Source: Lysinibacillus sphaericus (GTDB taxonomy: Bacteria; Bacillota; Bacilli; Bacillales_A; Planococcaceae). From it: a stretch of DNA of 64,000 bases. A program made the position numbers and the translations under genes. Under the pieces are notes generated by a model. That model did no database searches and had not been told where the DNA came from. It saw only the letters and a program-made list of their open reading frames with translations. The stretch is taken from positions 1-64,000 of the forward strand of contig NZ_SADV01000001.1 of NCBI RefSeq assembly GCF_006864135.1, read 5' to 3'. How positions within the stretch are numbered: the first letter of the stretch is position 1; every line of letters begins with the position of its first letter. Shown here one piece after another: positions 9,264 through 17,845 of the stretch.

Positions 9264-9689
9264 ATGAATGAATTTTATCAAATGCCCTTATTTGTAAAGC
9301 TAAAAGTAAGAGATATTGAAAAGTCAAAAGAATGGTATGGGAATGTACTAAATTTCAATTCAGTATTTGATTTTTCAGATGCTAACGGAACAACTTCAAT
9401 GATACATTTAAGAGGCGCAAAGTACCAAGATTTGATGTTATTACAGGATGAAGAAGTCAACACTTGTGACTCAGTCATTATTAATTTATTTTCTAGTGAT
9501 ATTCATAGTATTTATCAAGCTGCACTGGAAAATGAAACGAATATCATCCAAAAACCGACAGTTCAACCATGGAATGCAAAAGAATTAACTTTAGAAGATC
9601 CAGATGGATATGTTTTTACAATAACGGAAAGTGTCGATTCCAATAAAGACTTTGATACTGTCATTGACAATGTTAAAGGTCAATTATAG
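9264..9689 (+). CDS. VOC (glyoxalase/bleomycin-resistance) family protein
   Basis: A 141-residue protein of the vicinal oxygen chelate fold. The opening KLKVRDIEKSKEWYGNVLNF and the closing LTLEDPDGYVFTITE are the two beta-alpha-beta-beta-beta signatures. The substrate is unknown; members include glyoxalases, dioxygenases and antibiotic-binding proteins. AAAGGAG lies 10 nt before the ATG. A short inverted repeat (GGTTA-TAACC, about 9229-9246) sits just upstream and may be an operator. It is a single gene. Confidence 0.8.
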   Translation: MNEFYQMPLFVKLKVRDIEKSKEWYGNVLNFNSVFDFSDANGTTSMIHLRGAKYQDLMLLQDEEVNTCDSVIINLFSSDIHSIYQAALENETNIIQKPTVQPWNAKELTLEDPDGYVFTITESVDSNKDFDTVIDNVKGQL

Positions 9690-9927
9690 TAATAATAAAT
9701 TATGACATGTTTGCAACAGCAAAAACACGTTACCTGTTACACTACTTGTGTTAAGTAGCTGGCAGAGTAGTAAAAAAGAATCAAGTTCAAAAAACGGTAA
9801 GTAGTATCCTTGATTTCTCACAATTTGACAATCGATTACTGTGTTAAATACAAATTTTTCAATTCTAGTAGACCCTAAACGAACAAATCTAGTTCGAAAG
9901 GGGCTTCCAGCAATTGATCGGAACAAT

Positions 9928-10048
9928 TTTTAGATTTATCACCCTAATTTTGAAATTTATCACCTAACTTTTTAAATTTATCACCCAACATTTTTAACTT
10001 ATCTCCTAACTTTTTAAATTTATCACCTAACGTTAATTTATCGCCCAT
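9928..10048. repeat. 21-bp tandem repeat array
   Basis: Five full units and one partial unit, exactly 21 bp apart, with core ATTTATCACCTAAC. It lies in the 845-bp gap between the VOC gene and fluC. No supported gene covers it, although the spacing keeps one reading frame in register. The rest of this gap shows no convincing gene. Confidence 0.8.
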
Positions 10049-10534
10049 CCTCCCAATAAAATTAAAGAATAGTAAACACGGAGACTGTCCCCTGCTTTCC
10101 ATTAAGGGTGTAAAATGCCATCCATCTTTGCTACGCGAGCATCCATCGGTGAAAGTTGAATAGAAGAGACACGAACGCCAAAATGAAACATCGTTTATTG
10201 TTTTGAACTTTACTGTGCGCTTTTCAAGGCATCAGCTCTATTGTTATTATTATTTTTGTATTATTATTTTTTCTGTTAGCGGGTTTTCCGTCAACGGATT
10301 AACCGTTATCGGATTTCAATTGAACGATGTAATAGTGTTTGAAATACTAAAGAGTTTCTTATTTAGAACTAAAATTTTGATATGATATATGGACAATAAC
10401 TACGAAGTATTTTGGAAGGAAATATAATATATCGTAAAACAGTGGTATTTCCTATATAACTATAGAAATATATCTAAAATGGTGTTCACATGATACACTT
10501 TTTAATATAGACATTTTAGTAAGGAGTCTTTACT

Positions 10535-10897
10535 TTGAAATCATTTTTAGCTGTTGGAATTGGCGGATTTTTGGGTGCCATCTGTCGATATAGCCTTGGT
10601 CTAGCACTTTCAAATTACGGTGGTTTTCCATTTGCGACACTTTGTATAAACTTAATTGGCTGCTTTTGTTTAGCGTGGCTATTTACTACGTTTACAAAGC
10701 GAACGCCTGTTATTATAGGAATTGGTACAGGCTTTTTTGGTGCCTTTACAACCTTTTCGACATTTTCTTTAGAAACACTATTACTTTTGCAGAATAGTAA
10801 ATGGCTCCAAGCCGTTCTTTATATTTTAGTAAGTGTTTTTGGCGGTTTAGCTTGTGCATGGCTAGGATTTAAACTAGCAAAGGGGCGCATCGTATGA
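10535..10897 (+). CDS. crcB1: Fluoride channel FluC/CrcB, subunit 1
   Basis: A 120-residue, four-helix protein of the Fluc family of dual-topology fluoride channels that expel F- from the cytoplasm. Family marks are GIGGFLGAICRYSLG at the N terminus, INLIGCF in helix 2, and GFFGAFTTFSTFSLE, which carries the TTFSTF motif of the pore and the Na+ site. The start is TTG with AAGGAG upstream. It overlaps the next gene by 4 bp. Paired Fluc genes usually encode a heterodimer with opposite topologies. I could not find a convincing fluoride riboswitch upstream. Confidence 0.92.
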   Translation: MKSFLAVGIGGFLGAICRYSLGLALSNYGGFPFATLCINLIGCFCLAWLFTTFTKRTPVIIGIGTGFFGAFTTFSTFSLETLLLLQNSKWLQAVLYILVSVFGGLACAWLGFKLAKGRIV

Positions 10898-11223
10898 TAA
10901 TTATTGGCATCGGTGGATTTTTAGGTGCACTAACACGATTTTATCTAGGAAAATTGATTGTCCATACATACCCATGGGCAACATTTTTTATTAATATAAC
11001 GGGTTCTTTTATGCTTGGCTTTTTATTTGCGCTACATCCAAGTGATTGGATTTGGCATTTTATAGGGATTGGTTTTTTAGGTGCCTATACGACTTTTTCG
11101 ACATTCGGTTTTGAATGTTTGACGCTCTTAGAGCAGCAAAAATGGAGACAAGCGATTGTTTATATAAGCACTACCGTTTTATTCGGTTTACTTTTCGCTG
11201 CTCTTGGCTTTTACCTTGTGTAG
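10894..11223 (+). CDS. crcB2: Fluoride channel FluC/CrcB, subunit 2
   Basis: A 109-residue Fluc protein and partner of the preceding gene. Visible motifs are GIGGFLGALTRFYLG, FINITGSFMLG and GFLGAYTTFSTFGFE. The ATGA overlap with crcB1 implies coupled translation and near-equal amounts, as expected for a heterodimeric channel. It is slightly shorter than subunit 1. Confidence 0.92.
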   Translation: MIIIGIGGFLGALTRFYLGKLIVHTYPWATFFINITGSFMLGFLFALHPSDWIWHFIGIGFLGAYTTFSTFGFECLTLLEQQKWRQAIVYISTTVLFGLLFAALGFYLV

Positions 11224-11252
11224 CCGCATTTTTAAAAACTAGAGGTGATTTT

Positions 11253-11600
11253 TTGACACAGCCATCCATTGAACAATTACAAGCACTCGAAGCTGACATT
11301 GAACTAACACTATATAGTTTAATCGACCTAGAACTAGAAGAAAACTTTCCAGAAATGAATACACGCTTTGCACAATTACTTGCAAAGGTACAGGCGGTAC
11401 AATTAATTGATTATAAGCTTGACGTCCTAGTTGACCCTCAAGCATTTGCAACAGAAACATGTACTCTACTACAAAGTTTAATAGAGGCAAAGGCTAGACC
11501 ACAAAAAAGACAACGCCTCCTAACACATCGTATGATTTTAAAAATATGGCTACGTAAAAATCAACGCTTTATGACGGAATTTTTACCACAAATGTTTTAG
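11253..11600 (+). CDS. Conserved small protein downstream of fluC, unknown function
   Basis: A 115-residue soluble, mostly helical, acidic N-terminal protein with a basic C terminus (RPQKRQRLLTHRMILKIWLRKN). An ATG far upstream extends the frame into crcB2, but AGAGGTGA lies 4 nt before the TTG at 11253, 29 bp after crcB2. It is the last gene of the fluoride operon by spacing and shares its terminator. I do not recognise the family; a fluoride-related role is only guilt by association. Confidence 0.65.
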   Translation: MTQPSIEQLQALEADIELTLYSLIDLELEENFPEMNTRFAQLLAKVQAVQLIDYKLDVLVDPQAFATETCTLLQSLIEAKARPQKRQRLLTHRMILKIWLRKNQRFMTEFLPQMF

Positions 11601-11630
11601 GCGCCCCTACTTCTAAGGGCGCCTTCTTTT
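11600..11630 (+). terminator. Terminator of the fluC operon
   Basis: Stem GGCGCCC (11600-11606) with GGGCGCC (11617-11623), then a T-rich run. The first G is the last base of the TAG stop codon. Confidence 0.85.
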
Positions 11631-11838
11631 TCCCTTTTTAGTTGTTAAATCAAATTGTGCTGCGTTAGACTATTAAAGCCTTCAATAGCGGCACCAAAAA
11701 TTCACACTTTCCTATCCTCTTACTTGTTCAATCTCCTTAATTAATATAGCTTTTAATCAAGCTTGATTAAAAATATGTTGCAAATATCGACTTTTTATTA
11801 TAATATTTATTATTGTGAAAAAAAATAATATATTTGCT

Positions 11839-11944
11839 TCTTATCAAGAGAGATGGAGGGACTGGCCCGATGAAATCTCGGCAGCGGAACTTATGATTTA
11901 AGTTACTGTGCCAAATCCAGCAGGCAAAGGCTTGATAGATAAGA
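11839..11944 (+). promoter_or_regulatory. SAM-I (S-box) riboswitch
   Basis: Shows the S-box blocks in order: TTATCAAGAGAGATGGAGGG, ACTGGCCCGATGAAATCTCG, GGCAGC, GTGCCAAATCC, then GGCTTGATAGATAAGAGG. The P1 helix pairs TCTTATC (about 11839-11845) with GATAAGA (11938-11944). S-adenosylmethionine binding should promote the terminator at 11963-12000 and switch off the downstream transporter. Confidence 0.93.
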
Positions 11945-11962
11945 GGAGTGTTTTATAGATAT

Positions 11963-12000
11963 AAGGCCTCTTCTTGTTGATACAAGAAGAGGCCTTTTTT
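11963..12000 (+). terminator. Riboswitch-controlled terminator
   Basis: A perfect 15-bp stem (11963-11977 with 11982-11996) and 4-nt loop followed by T6. It is the expression platform of the S-box, lying 50 bp before the gene. Confidence 0.9.
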
Positions 12001-12051
12001 CGTAAAAAGAATGGACAAAAGACGTGTCCAATTTTATTTTTGGAGGTAGAC

Positions 12052-13332
12052 ATGAAGAAAGAGAATCCATGGGCGCTGATCCCATTTGTTGTTTTTTTGA
12101 TTTTATTTATTGGTTCAGGGGTTATTACAGGTGATTTTTACGCCTTCCCTGTCATTGTAGCCATTTCAATTTCAGGCGCGGTCGCTTTAGCGATGAATCG
12201 AAAAGAATCGTTTGCGCAAAAGGTTGATATTTTTTGCAAAGGCGCAGGAAATTTAAATGTCATGCTGATGGTTGTTATTTTTCTTTTGGCTGGGGCCTTT
12301 TCAGAAGTAGCAAAAGGCATGGGGGCAGTGGATTCCACTGTAAACTTTGCTTTATCGGTCGTTCCGCCAAATCTGCTTGTCGTAGGCTTATTCATCATTG
12401 CCTGCTTTATTTCCCTATCAATGGGTACATCGGTGGGGACGATTGTTGCGCTAGCGCCAATTGGAGTTGGCATAAGCGAGCATATCGAACTTTCCATGGC
12501 TTTAGTAATGGCAGCGATTGTTGGCGGTTCAATGTTTGGCGATAATTTATCTTTTATTTCAGATACAACCATTACTGCCGTTCGTTCACAAGGTGCACAA
12601 ATGAAGGATAAATTTAAGGTGAATTTTTGGATTGTGTTGCCGGCAGCTATTGTAACGAGCTTTATTTTAGGGTTCATTACAATGGGTGAAACTGCACAAG
12701 TGGAGCATTTAAGCTATAGTTGGGTAAAAATTGTTCCCTATGTTTTGGTCATTATTTTAGCGTTAGCTGGAATGAATGTTTTCCTTGTTTTGGCATCTGG
12801 GATTGTTCTCGCCGGAGCTGTTGGCTTAGCGGATGGCAGCTATCATTTAATGAGCCTTTTTCAAAAGATCGGCGAAGGAATGTCAGGCATGTATGAAATG
12901 GCATTCCTTGCGATATTAATAGCTGGAATGGTGGAGGTTATAAAGTTTAACGGAGGGATTGATTTTCTACTTCACCTTGCAACAAAAAGAATTAAATCGA
13001 AAAAAGGTGCTGAATTTGGTATTGCCGGTCTTGTGGGCCTAACTAATTTATCGACGGCCAATAATACGATTGCTATTTTAATTGCTGGTCCGCTTGCAAA
13101 AAATATTGCTGAACAGTATGAGATTGAGCCAAGAAAGTCCGCAAGTATATTAGATATTTTCTCCTGTACGATTCAAGGCCTTCTACCATACGGAGCCCAA
13201 TTCTTGGCAGCCGCAAGTGTAGCCGGAATTTCACCAGTGAGCATGTTGCAATACTCTTTCTATCCAGCCCTTATAGGTATTTGCGGAACCATCGCTATCC
13301 TCATCGGATACCCGAAAGGAAAGAAAGCCTAA
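12052..13332 (+). CDS. NhaC-family transporter, S-box controlled (MetT-like)
   Basis: A 426-residue, roughly 10-12-span membrane protein of the NhaC Na+/H+ antiporter superfamily. Conserved helices include SLSMGTSVGTIVALAPIG and GGSMFGDNLSFISDTTITA, the family motif. The ATG at 12052 follows TGGAGGT; the longer frame starts inside the terminator and is not used. The SAM riboswitch places it in the methionine regulon. S-box-controlled NhaC members have been proposed as methionine transporters (MetT). The substrate is therefore inferred, not shown, and a plain antiporter remains possible. Confidence 0.85.
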   Translation: MKKENPWALIPFVVFLILFIGSGVITGDFYAFPVIVAISISGAVALAMNRKESFAQKVDIFCKGAGNLNVMLMVVIFLLAGAFSEVAKGMGAVDSTVNFALSVVPPNLLVVGLFIIACFISLSMGTSVGTIVALAPIGVGISEHIELSMALVMAAIVGGSMFGDNLSFISDTTITAVRSQGAQMKDKFKVNFWIVLPAAIVTSFILGFITMGETAQVEHLSYSWVKIVPYVLVIILALAGMNVFLVLASGIVLAGAVGLADGSYHLMSLFQKIGEGMSGMYEMAFLAILIAGMVEVIKFNGGIDFLLHLATKRIKSKKGAEFGIAGLVGLTNLSTANNTIAILIAGPLAKNIAEQYEIEPRKSASILDIFSCTIQGLLPYGAQFLAAASVAGISPVSMLQYSFYPALIGICGTIAILIGYPKGKKA

Positions 13333-13372
13333 GCTTCATACTTAAAAAATATTGTTTTACCACTAAATTATT

Positions 13373-13418
13373 CCAATTGTTTTGCAAGAAATAATCAAAA
13401 CAATTGGATTTTTTATTT
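13373..13418 (+). terminator. Terminator of the NhaC-family gene
   Basis: An 11-bp stem CCAATTGTTTT (13373-13383) with AAAACAATTGG (13397-13407), followed by ATTTTTTATTTT. Confidence 0.85.
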
Positions 13419-13447
13419 TGATAAAGATAATACTTAAAAATTACAAA

Positions 13448-14647
13448 TTACACTTTCTCATTAGTTATTTCGTAACGTCTATATTTGACCATAAATCCAA
13501 TTCCAAGAATAGGTCCAATCGCTAATATTGTAAAGACCCACTCCCAACCAATGATCCTCTGTATAATCGGGATTAGGTTTATTGAAAATATAGTAAGTAA
13601 GAAACCAATACACATTTGAAAAGTAAGGGCTGTACCTACATAATCAACATCGGCTATTTCTGAAACTGCAGCAGAAAATTGGGCGGAATCAGATATGATA
13701 GACATCCCCCAAATCATGGAGATTATTAACGTTAACCAAATATACTGCCCAAATGTAAAACCTATTACTAGCGAACAGATAGCACTAATAAACATAGAAA
13801 TAATCGTTAAATTGGCTCTTCCGATTTTATCCGAGATTAGTCCTCCTATCACACAACCAATTCCTCCAGCAATTCCTATTGAAATAAAGGAGGATAATGC
13901 AATAAACCAATGAGGAATTTCTGGTGAATAAGTTAAGAAACTAGCTGTCAAAAAAGCTGGAAGCCATGTCCACATCGCATACAATTCCCACATATGCCCG
14001 AAATAACCGTAGTTCGCAAGCATTACCGGTTTATTCAAAACAACTTTTTTTATTAATTTTAAAGAGAAAGGCGATTTATTGGGTACAATCGGAGCATCTT
14101 CTAAAATATAAGTAACTATTATAGCCGATAATAAAGCCATTCCTGAAGTACTAATTATCACGAGTTTCCAATTTAACGAAGAGAAAAACATAACTACAAA
14201 ATGTGGTAATGATGATCCTAATGTTAATGCAGCTATTAAGACTCCGATTGCAAACCCACGTTTTTGTGGAAACCATTGTGATAAAATTTTCACTGCTATT
14301 GGATAGACACCGGCAAGAGTTATTCCAGTTAAAATTCTAAGTAGAATACCTAAAAAAGCGTAATGGACTATAATTAGTAAGACATTTAATATTGCGCCTA
14401 GAAAAACTGAAATTGCAAAAATCTTTCGGGAATTAAATCGGTCCGCTACCCCAAAATAGGAACTAAACAATGATCCTATTACAAAGCCAATAGGAATAGC
14501 AGCTGAAAGCCAAGCTTCTGAATTGGAGCTAAGGTTCCAAATTTCAATTAATTCGGGTGCAATCACTGATGCACTAAACCACAAGCTTAATGCAAATAAT
14601 TCTGATAATCCAATCCATACCAATGCTCTCCAAGAACCTTGAATCAT
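13448..14647 (-). CDS. Major facilitator superfamily transporter
   Basis: A 399-residue protein with about 12 membrane segments. The loop between helices 2 and 3 (GVADRFNSRKIF) is a degenerate MFS motif A, repeated in the second half as GLISDKIGRANLT. GGGGGGAT precedes the ATG at 14647. Neither substrate nor subfamily can be assigned. The gene is monocistronic and convergent with the NhaC-family gene. Confidence 0.85.
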   Translation of the reverse strand: MIQGSWRALVWIGLSELFALSLWFSASVIAPELIEIWNLSSNSEAWLSAAIPIGFVIGSLFSSYFGVADRFNSRKIFAISVFLGAILNVLLIIVHYAFLGILLRILTGITLAGVYPIAVKILSQWFPQKRGFAIGVLIAALTLGSSLPHFVVMFFSSLNWKLVIISTSGMALLSAIIVTYILEDAPIVPNKSPFSLKLIKKVVLNKPVMLANYGYFGHMWELYAMWTWLPAFLTASFLTYSPEIPHWFIALSSFISIGIAGGIGCVIGGLISDKIGRANLTIISMFISAICSLVIGFTFGQYIWLTLIISMIWGMSIISDSAQFSAAVSEIADVDYVGTALTFQMCIGFLLTIFSINLIPIIQRIIGWEWVFTILAIGPILGIGFMVKYRRYEITNEKV

Positions 14648-14948
14648 AATATCCCCCCAAAAATAAATCCGAATAGTATGCTTTTACAAATTATTTAGAA
14701 TAATAATCTCCAGCGAGTTCATATAAAGTAACTGTTTCAATCAGTCACGAGCGAAGTTAAGTATCAGGGTAAGTTCTGATATACGCAAAGCGAAAATGGA
14801 AGAGTTAACCTTCTCAAAACAAAATCATTCTTTGATCTATAAGAAAAGGGTAGATTGTCATTTACACAAAATTACTATCCCTTGAATAAATAATACCAAA
14901 TACAGGATAAAATTCCTTCATAAATCTTATTATCGATAAAAGAAAAAT
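14648..14948. other. Intergenic, no gene seen
   Basis: AT-rich spacer upstream of the MFS gene, presumably holding its promoter. A short GC-richer stretch (about 14745-14800) with the word GAGCGAAG vaguely resembles the dispersed repeats, but is too diverged to call. Confidence 0.4.
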
Positions 14949-14985
14949 AATCTACTATTATCTCATATTGAAATAATAGTAGATT
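14941..14985 (-). terminator. Terminator of the small DUF3951-like gene
   Basis: A perfect 13-bp inverted repeat (14949-14961 with 14973-14985) followed on the minus strand by TTATTTTTCT. It lies about 70 bp after the stop of the 52-residue gene. Confidence 0.75.
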
Positions 14986-15056
14986 CTCATATTTTATACT
15001 ATTAGTTATATGAAGCCTGCACCTCTACTGTTTTGATGTTTATAACCACCACTCAC

Positions 15057-15215
15057 TTAATTGTCATGTTTACTTCCACCATCCATGGCATTATCAAATG
15101 GTGTATACGTCATAGTAGGTACTTTCTTTTTCACAAAAACGCGATATATTGCCCGAATCAAAATGCTTGAAAAAATCAGACTTACAATAAGTGCTATGCT
15201 ATTCCCAATATTCAT
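15057..15215 (-). CDS. Small membrane protein, DUF3951-like
   Basis: A 52-residue protein with one N-terminal membrane helix (about 5-25), a basic stop-transfer segment (RVFVKKK) and the tail TMTYTPFDNAMDG. A single helix followed by xYTPFD is the layout of DUF3951 proteins of Bacillaceae. The start at 15215 is preceded by AAAGGA at about 12 nt and GATGGA nearer. It has its own terminator. Function is unknown. Confidence 0.6.
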   Translation of the reverse strand: MNIGNSIALIVSLIFSSILIRAIYRVFVKKKVPTMTYTPFDNAMDGGSKHDN

Positions 15216-15566
15216 TCCATCATCCTATCCTTTCTCAACGAGTAGTAAGTTATGGTTTTTCTACTTTGTAAGTGTATTACCAATTAATGTAGGCAACTGT
15301 ACTATTATATTGTCATCAAATATTGGACATGCCTAGTTTGTAAATATAATGATCTTAAATTTTAAAAGCAATTAGCTATCTATATTCTAATGTTCTACAT
15401 ATATTACTTCAACATTAAGTAAATTTCCCCTGTGATTTAGTGTTCGTAGCACTACGATCTCGCACATAAAACATCATGTTGGACCAAGCGGCTCATCGAA
15501 CACCCTAGTTGCAACGGAAATCCCCCCCATTTTGTATTTCATTGACATACTAATTTTCAACAACAT
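15216..15566. other. Intergenic region, no gene seen
   Basis: Holds the promoter region of the small DUF3951-like gene and AT-rich spacer. No reading frame here has a ribosome site or recognisable product. Confidence 0.4.
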
Positions 15567-15595
15567 GAAAAAACAGCTGATAAGCTTCAGCTGTT
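15567..15595 (-). terminator. Terminator of the padR-DUF2812 operon
   Basis: Stem AACAGCTGA (15572-15580) with TCAGCTGTT (15587-15595), then a T-run on the minus strand, immediately after the DUF2812 stop. Confidence 0.8.
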
Positions 15596-15601
15596 CGTTC
15601 T

Positions 15602-16147
15602 TTAAATATGCTTGGATTTTAATCGTAGGTTTTTCCACATATGATAGTAAACTCCACCAGAAGTCATCACTGCTGGAACAGTAAAAACAAAGGAATATAT
15701 AAATCCTTGGTCTGCAATGTGTTGAATTGTTCCAGTAGTAAATGTCATAATTACCCACAAAACCATCGTTATAGCAAGAGCAATAGATGCTGCTAGGTTT
15801 ACAGGCTTTGCAAGACGTGCTAATTTATCAATAGAAGACTCAGCGTCACTATAAATGGGGGTAGTTTCTGGTGCTGCCTTAAAAATATGCATATCAGTAC
15901 TAGAACAAACATGTGTCCAGCCACCATAAGCAAATAGCTCAAAATACTCCTCTTCTTCACTCTTCGGTAATTTACGATAATCAATACTAAAAATGACGTC
16001 TTGTGGTTCACCCTTCTCTAGACCATAGCCAGCACATCGAAATCTTTTTAAATGCCAACCTTTTGCCGCTTTTTCGCTTAATTTTTTCATATCGCGCTCC
16101 TCAGAAAAAGCTAAACCATATGATGCCATATATCTCTTATTTCGCAT
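15602..16147 (-). CDS. DUF2812 domain membrane protein
   Basis: A 181-residue protein. The N-terminal half is the DUF2812 domain (EKAAKGWHLKRFRCAGYGLEKGEP, the FSIDYR box, EYFELFAYGGW). Two membrane segments follow (about 114-137 and 147-167). The ATG overlaps the stop of the upstream PadR gene (TAATG), so it is translationally coupled. PadR/DUF2812 pairs are common in Firmicutes, where the membrane protein is thought to be the regulatory target. Its biochemical function is not known. Confidence 0.85.
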   Translation of the reverse strand: MRNKRYMASYGLAFSEERDMKKLSEKAAKGWHLKRFRCAGYGLEKGEPQDVIFSIDYRKLPKSEEEEYFELFAYGGWTHVCSSTDMHIFKAAPETTPIYSDAESSIDKLARLAKPVNLAASIALAITMVLWVIMTFTTGTIQHIADQGFIYSFVFTVPAVMTSGGVYYHMWKNLRLKSKHI

Positions 16148-16464
16148 TATTTTTGCCCCCTTTGTAGTCCCTGCTCTGCCAACTGAATCATGACCTTTCT
16201 TCTTTCAATATCTTCAAGCAATATATCTCGACCTTTATCCGTTAAGACATAGACCTTTCTCCGAGAATCCGAATCATCATGTAGCTGAATAAGTCGTTCA
16301 GCTACTAGTTTTTTAATAATTGTATAAAGGGATGCAGGACCAACTACGAAAGTACCCTTTGTTGTCTCCTCTATTAAACTCATGACCGCATAGCCATGTC
16401 GAGGCTCCGTTAAGGCAGCCATAATATAAAAAACAGAATCAGTTAACTGCTCTAATGATTTCAT
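16147..16464 (-). CDS. PadR-family transcriptional regulator
   Basis: A 105-residue winged-helix repressor. LTEPRHGYAVMSLIEE, GPASLYTIIKKLVAERLI and RRKVYVLTDKGRDIL are the diagnostic helix-turn-helix and wing. It is first in a two-gene operon with the DUF2812 protein. AT-rich palindromes lie just upstream of its ribosome site and probably serve for autorepression. The ligand is unknown. Confidence 0.9.
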   Translation of the reverse strand: MKSLEQLTDSVFYIMAALTEPRHGYAVMSLIEETTKGTFVVGPASLYTIIKKLVAERLIQLHDDSDSRRKVYVLTDKGRDILLEDIERRKVMIQLAEQGLQRGQK

Positions 16465-16479
16465 TGTCTACACCTCCAA

Positions 16480-16529
16480 TATATCATAAAACGATATATC
16501 ACTAAACAATATATCATTTTATGATACAT
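16480..16529. promoter_or_regulatory. Putative PadR operator: two palindromes
   Basis: Two inverted repeats 15-50 bp upstream of padR: ATATATC-N7-GATATAT (about 16480-16500) and ATATATCAT-TTT-ATGATACAT (about 16509-16529, one mismatch). They share the half-site ATATATCAT. Placement fits autoregulation. Confidence 0.6.
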
Positions 16530-16541
16530 TGAGCAACTCTA

Positions 16542-16578
16542 TAAAAAATCCCCTCACAAGTCGTTACTTGGAGGGGAT
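16542..16578 (-). terminator. Terminator of the propeller-domain gene
   Basis: Two stacked stems (ATCCCCTC with GAGGGGAT and CAAGT with ACTTG, one bulged A), followed on the minus strand by ATTTTTTAT. Confidence 0.8.
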
Positions 16579-16602
16579 AAATAATTCTTCGCTCTTTAAT
16601 TA

Positions 16603-17709
16603 TCACTGAATTGGGCGATTCCAACGTAGCTGATATCTGAACATTTCTTTTTTCGTGTCCTTATTTAACAACAAAAACTCATCTCCTGTTTGAATCGCAT
16701 AGTAGTTCTCTAATGTACGAACACCCGGATTTTTTTGCTCAGCGTTAACAACACCTATATTTTCTTCCCAAATAATGCGATGGTTTTTCATATCATATGA
16801 TAATACGATACTATCTGCACTTTCTTGCTTCGTTTGTCGATAAGATACAATGGCTGTTTGTTGTTGCAGATCAACATCTAATACAGCTGGATCTAAATTC
16901 TTGTATACTTGTATGGCAGGTTCAGCTAATACATTGCTACTAAATTTTCGAACCTCTTCATAATCCTCCAACGCTTGATTGTGCGAAGCAAAATAACCTG
17001 GAATATCGGTTTCAATGAAAAATTTTGTAGAAAGGTATTTTTCAGCTTTGTTATCTTCAATTAATTTCTTGCCATCGAAGCGATAAAATTTCCCATCGAC
17101 TCCCTCTAAATAAAGATTATTCTCCAACAATACTATATTGTAAGAACCTATATCTAAAACATTTATTAACTGTTTATGCTTGTCTGTAAATTCTTTTTCA
17201 GAGAGCTTTTCTTTTCCTGTTTTCATATCTAATAATGAAAGTTTCCCGTAATCACCGTCACGATGATGAACAAGAAGTCCCCCCATAAAATAGCCAATTA
17301 ATGTCTCTTTACTCGAAGAAGATTTCGTCCACTGTTTTTCACCTGTTTGCATATTAATCGCAATAATTTGATGATGTGAAATAATTTGCGAAATTCCGTT
17401 AGATGTGCCGTTATTTTCAGATCCTTCAACCATTTGGACAGCAATTTTCTGTGCATCATCGGTATATATAGGTGATTCGGAATTGATTGGGAAGCGGCGA
17501 CCAGCTAAACCAAAAACAATCATCAAAAGATTACCTAAAAAAGCGTAAAGGATAAAAGTTATGACAAGCGCAAGATTAAGTCGGCGTTTGAATACAGCAT
17601 ACAATAATAATAAAAGACCAACTCCAATGACAATGCCTAAAAAGATATCGTGGATAAACCAGCCATTAAAACGCCATGAATTTATATACCGTTGAAAAAA
17701 ATTGTCCAA
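16603..17709 (-). CDS. Membrane-anchored protein with PQQ-like beta-propeller region
   Basis: A 368-residue protein with two N-terminal membrane segments (about 17-39 and 45-70) and a long extracytoplasmic region. Strand-turn units such as IIAINMQTGEKQWTK and LSLLDMKTGKEKLSE resemble PQQ-like propeller blades. No catalytic residues are recognised. AAGGAGGAGG lies about 12 nt before the ATG. The promoter region abuts a dispersed repeat (17743-17839). Function unknown. Confidence 0.7.
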   Translation of the reverse strand: MDNFFQRYINSWRFNGWFIHDIFLGIVIGVGLLLLLYAVFKRRLNLALVITFILYAFLGNLLMIVFGLAGRRFPINSESPIYTDDAQKIAVQMVEGSENNGTSNGISQIISHHQIIAINMQTGEKQWTKSSSSKETLIGYFMGGLLVHHRDGDYGKLSLLDMKTGKEKLSEKEFTDKHKQLINVLDIGSYNIVLLENNLYLEGVDGKFYRFDGKKLIEDNKAEKYLSTKFFIETDIPGYFASHNQALEDYEEVRKFSSNVLAEPAIQVYKNLDPAVLDVDLQQQTAIVSYRQTKQESADSIVLSYDMKNHRIIWEENIGVVNAEQKNPGVRTLENYYAIQTGDEFLLLNKDTKKEMFRYQLRWNRPIQ

Positions 17710-17742
17710 TTCTCCTCCTCCTTATCAGATCCGTTCCGTCTT

Positions 17743-17839
17743 GAGGTAATTGCTGCTGACGCTTCGCTTTCACGCAAAAAACAATATAGCTGTCGCCTTT
17801 CTTTCGCTACGGATAAATTGCCACAGGACATGGCGTTCG
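17743..17839. repeat. Dispersed intergenic repeat (two modules)
   Basis: Module 1 (17743-17775, core GCTGACGCTTCGCTTTC) matches 21993-22022 in inverted orientation and 43735-43760. Module 2 (17789-17839) matches 43743-43769 (GCTGTCGC-TTCGCTAC type) and 1433-1457 (GCCACAGGAC-TGGCGTTC). It lies between two minus-strand genes. Confidence 0.6.
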
Positions 17840-17845
17840 ATTTAA

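Noticed and set aside
9684..9926. 80-residue minus-strand frame after the VOC gene
   Set aside because: No ribosome site, low-complexity Leu/Phe content and overlap with non-coding sequence; likely chance.
10380..10534. Fluoride riboswitch upstream of crcB1
   Set aside because: A GGTGTTCAC-like word recalls it, but the pseudoknot and downstream core are not found.
12138..12677. 179-residue minus-strand frame in the NhaC-family gene
   Set aside because: Antisense shadow of a conserved membrane-protein gene.
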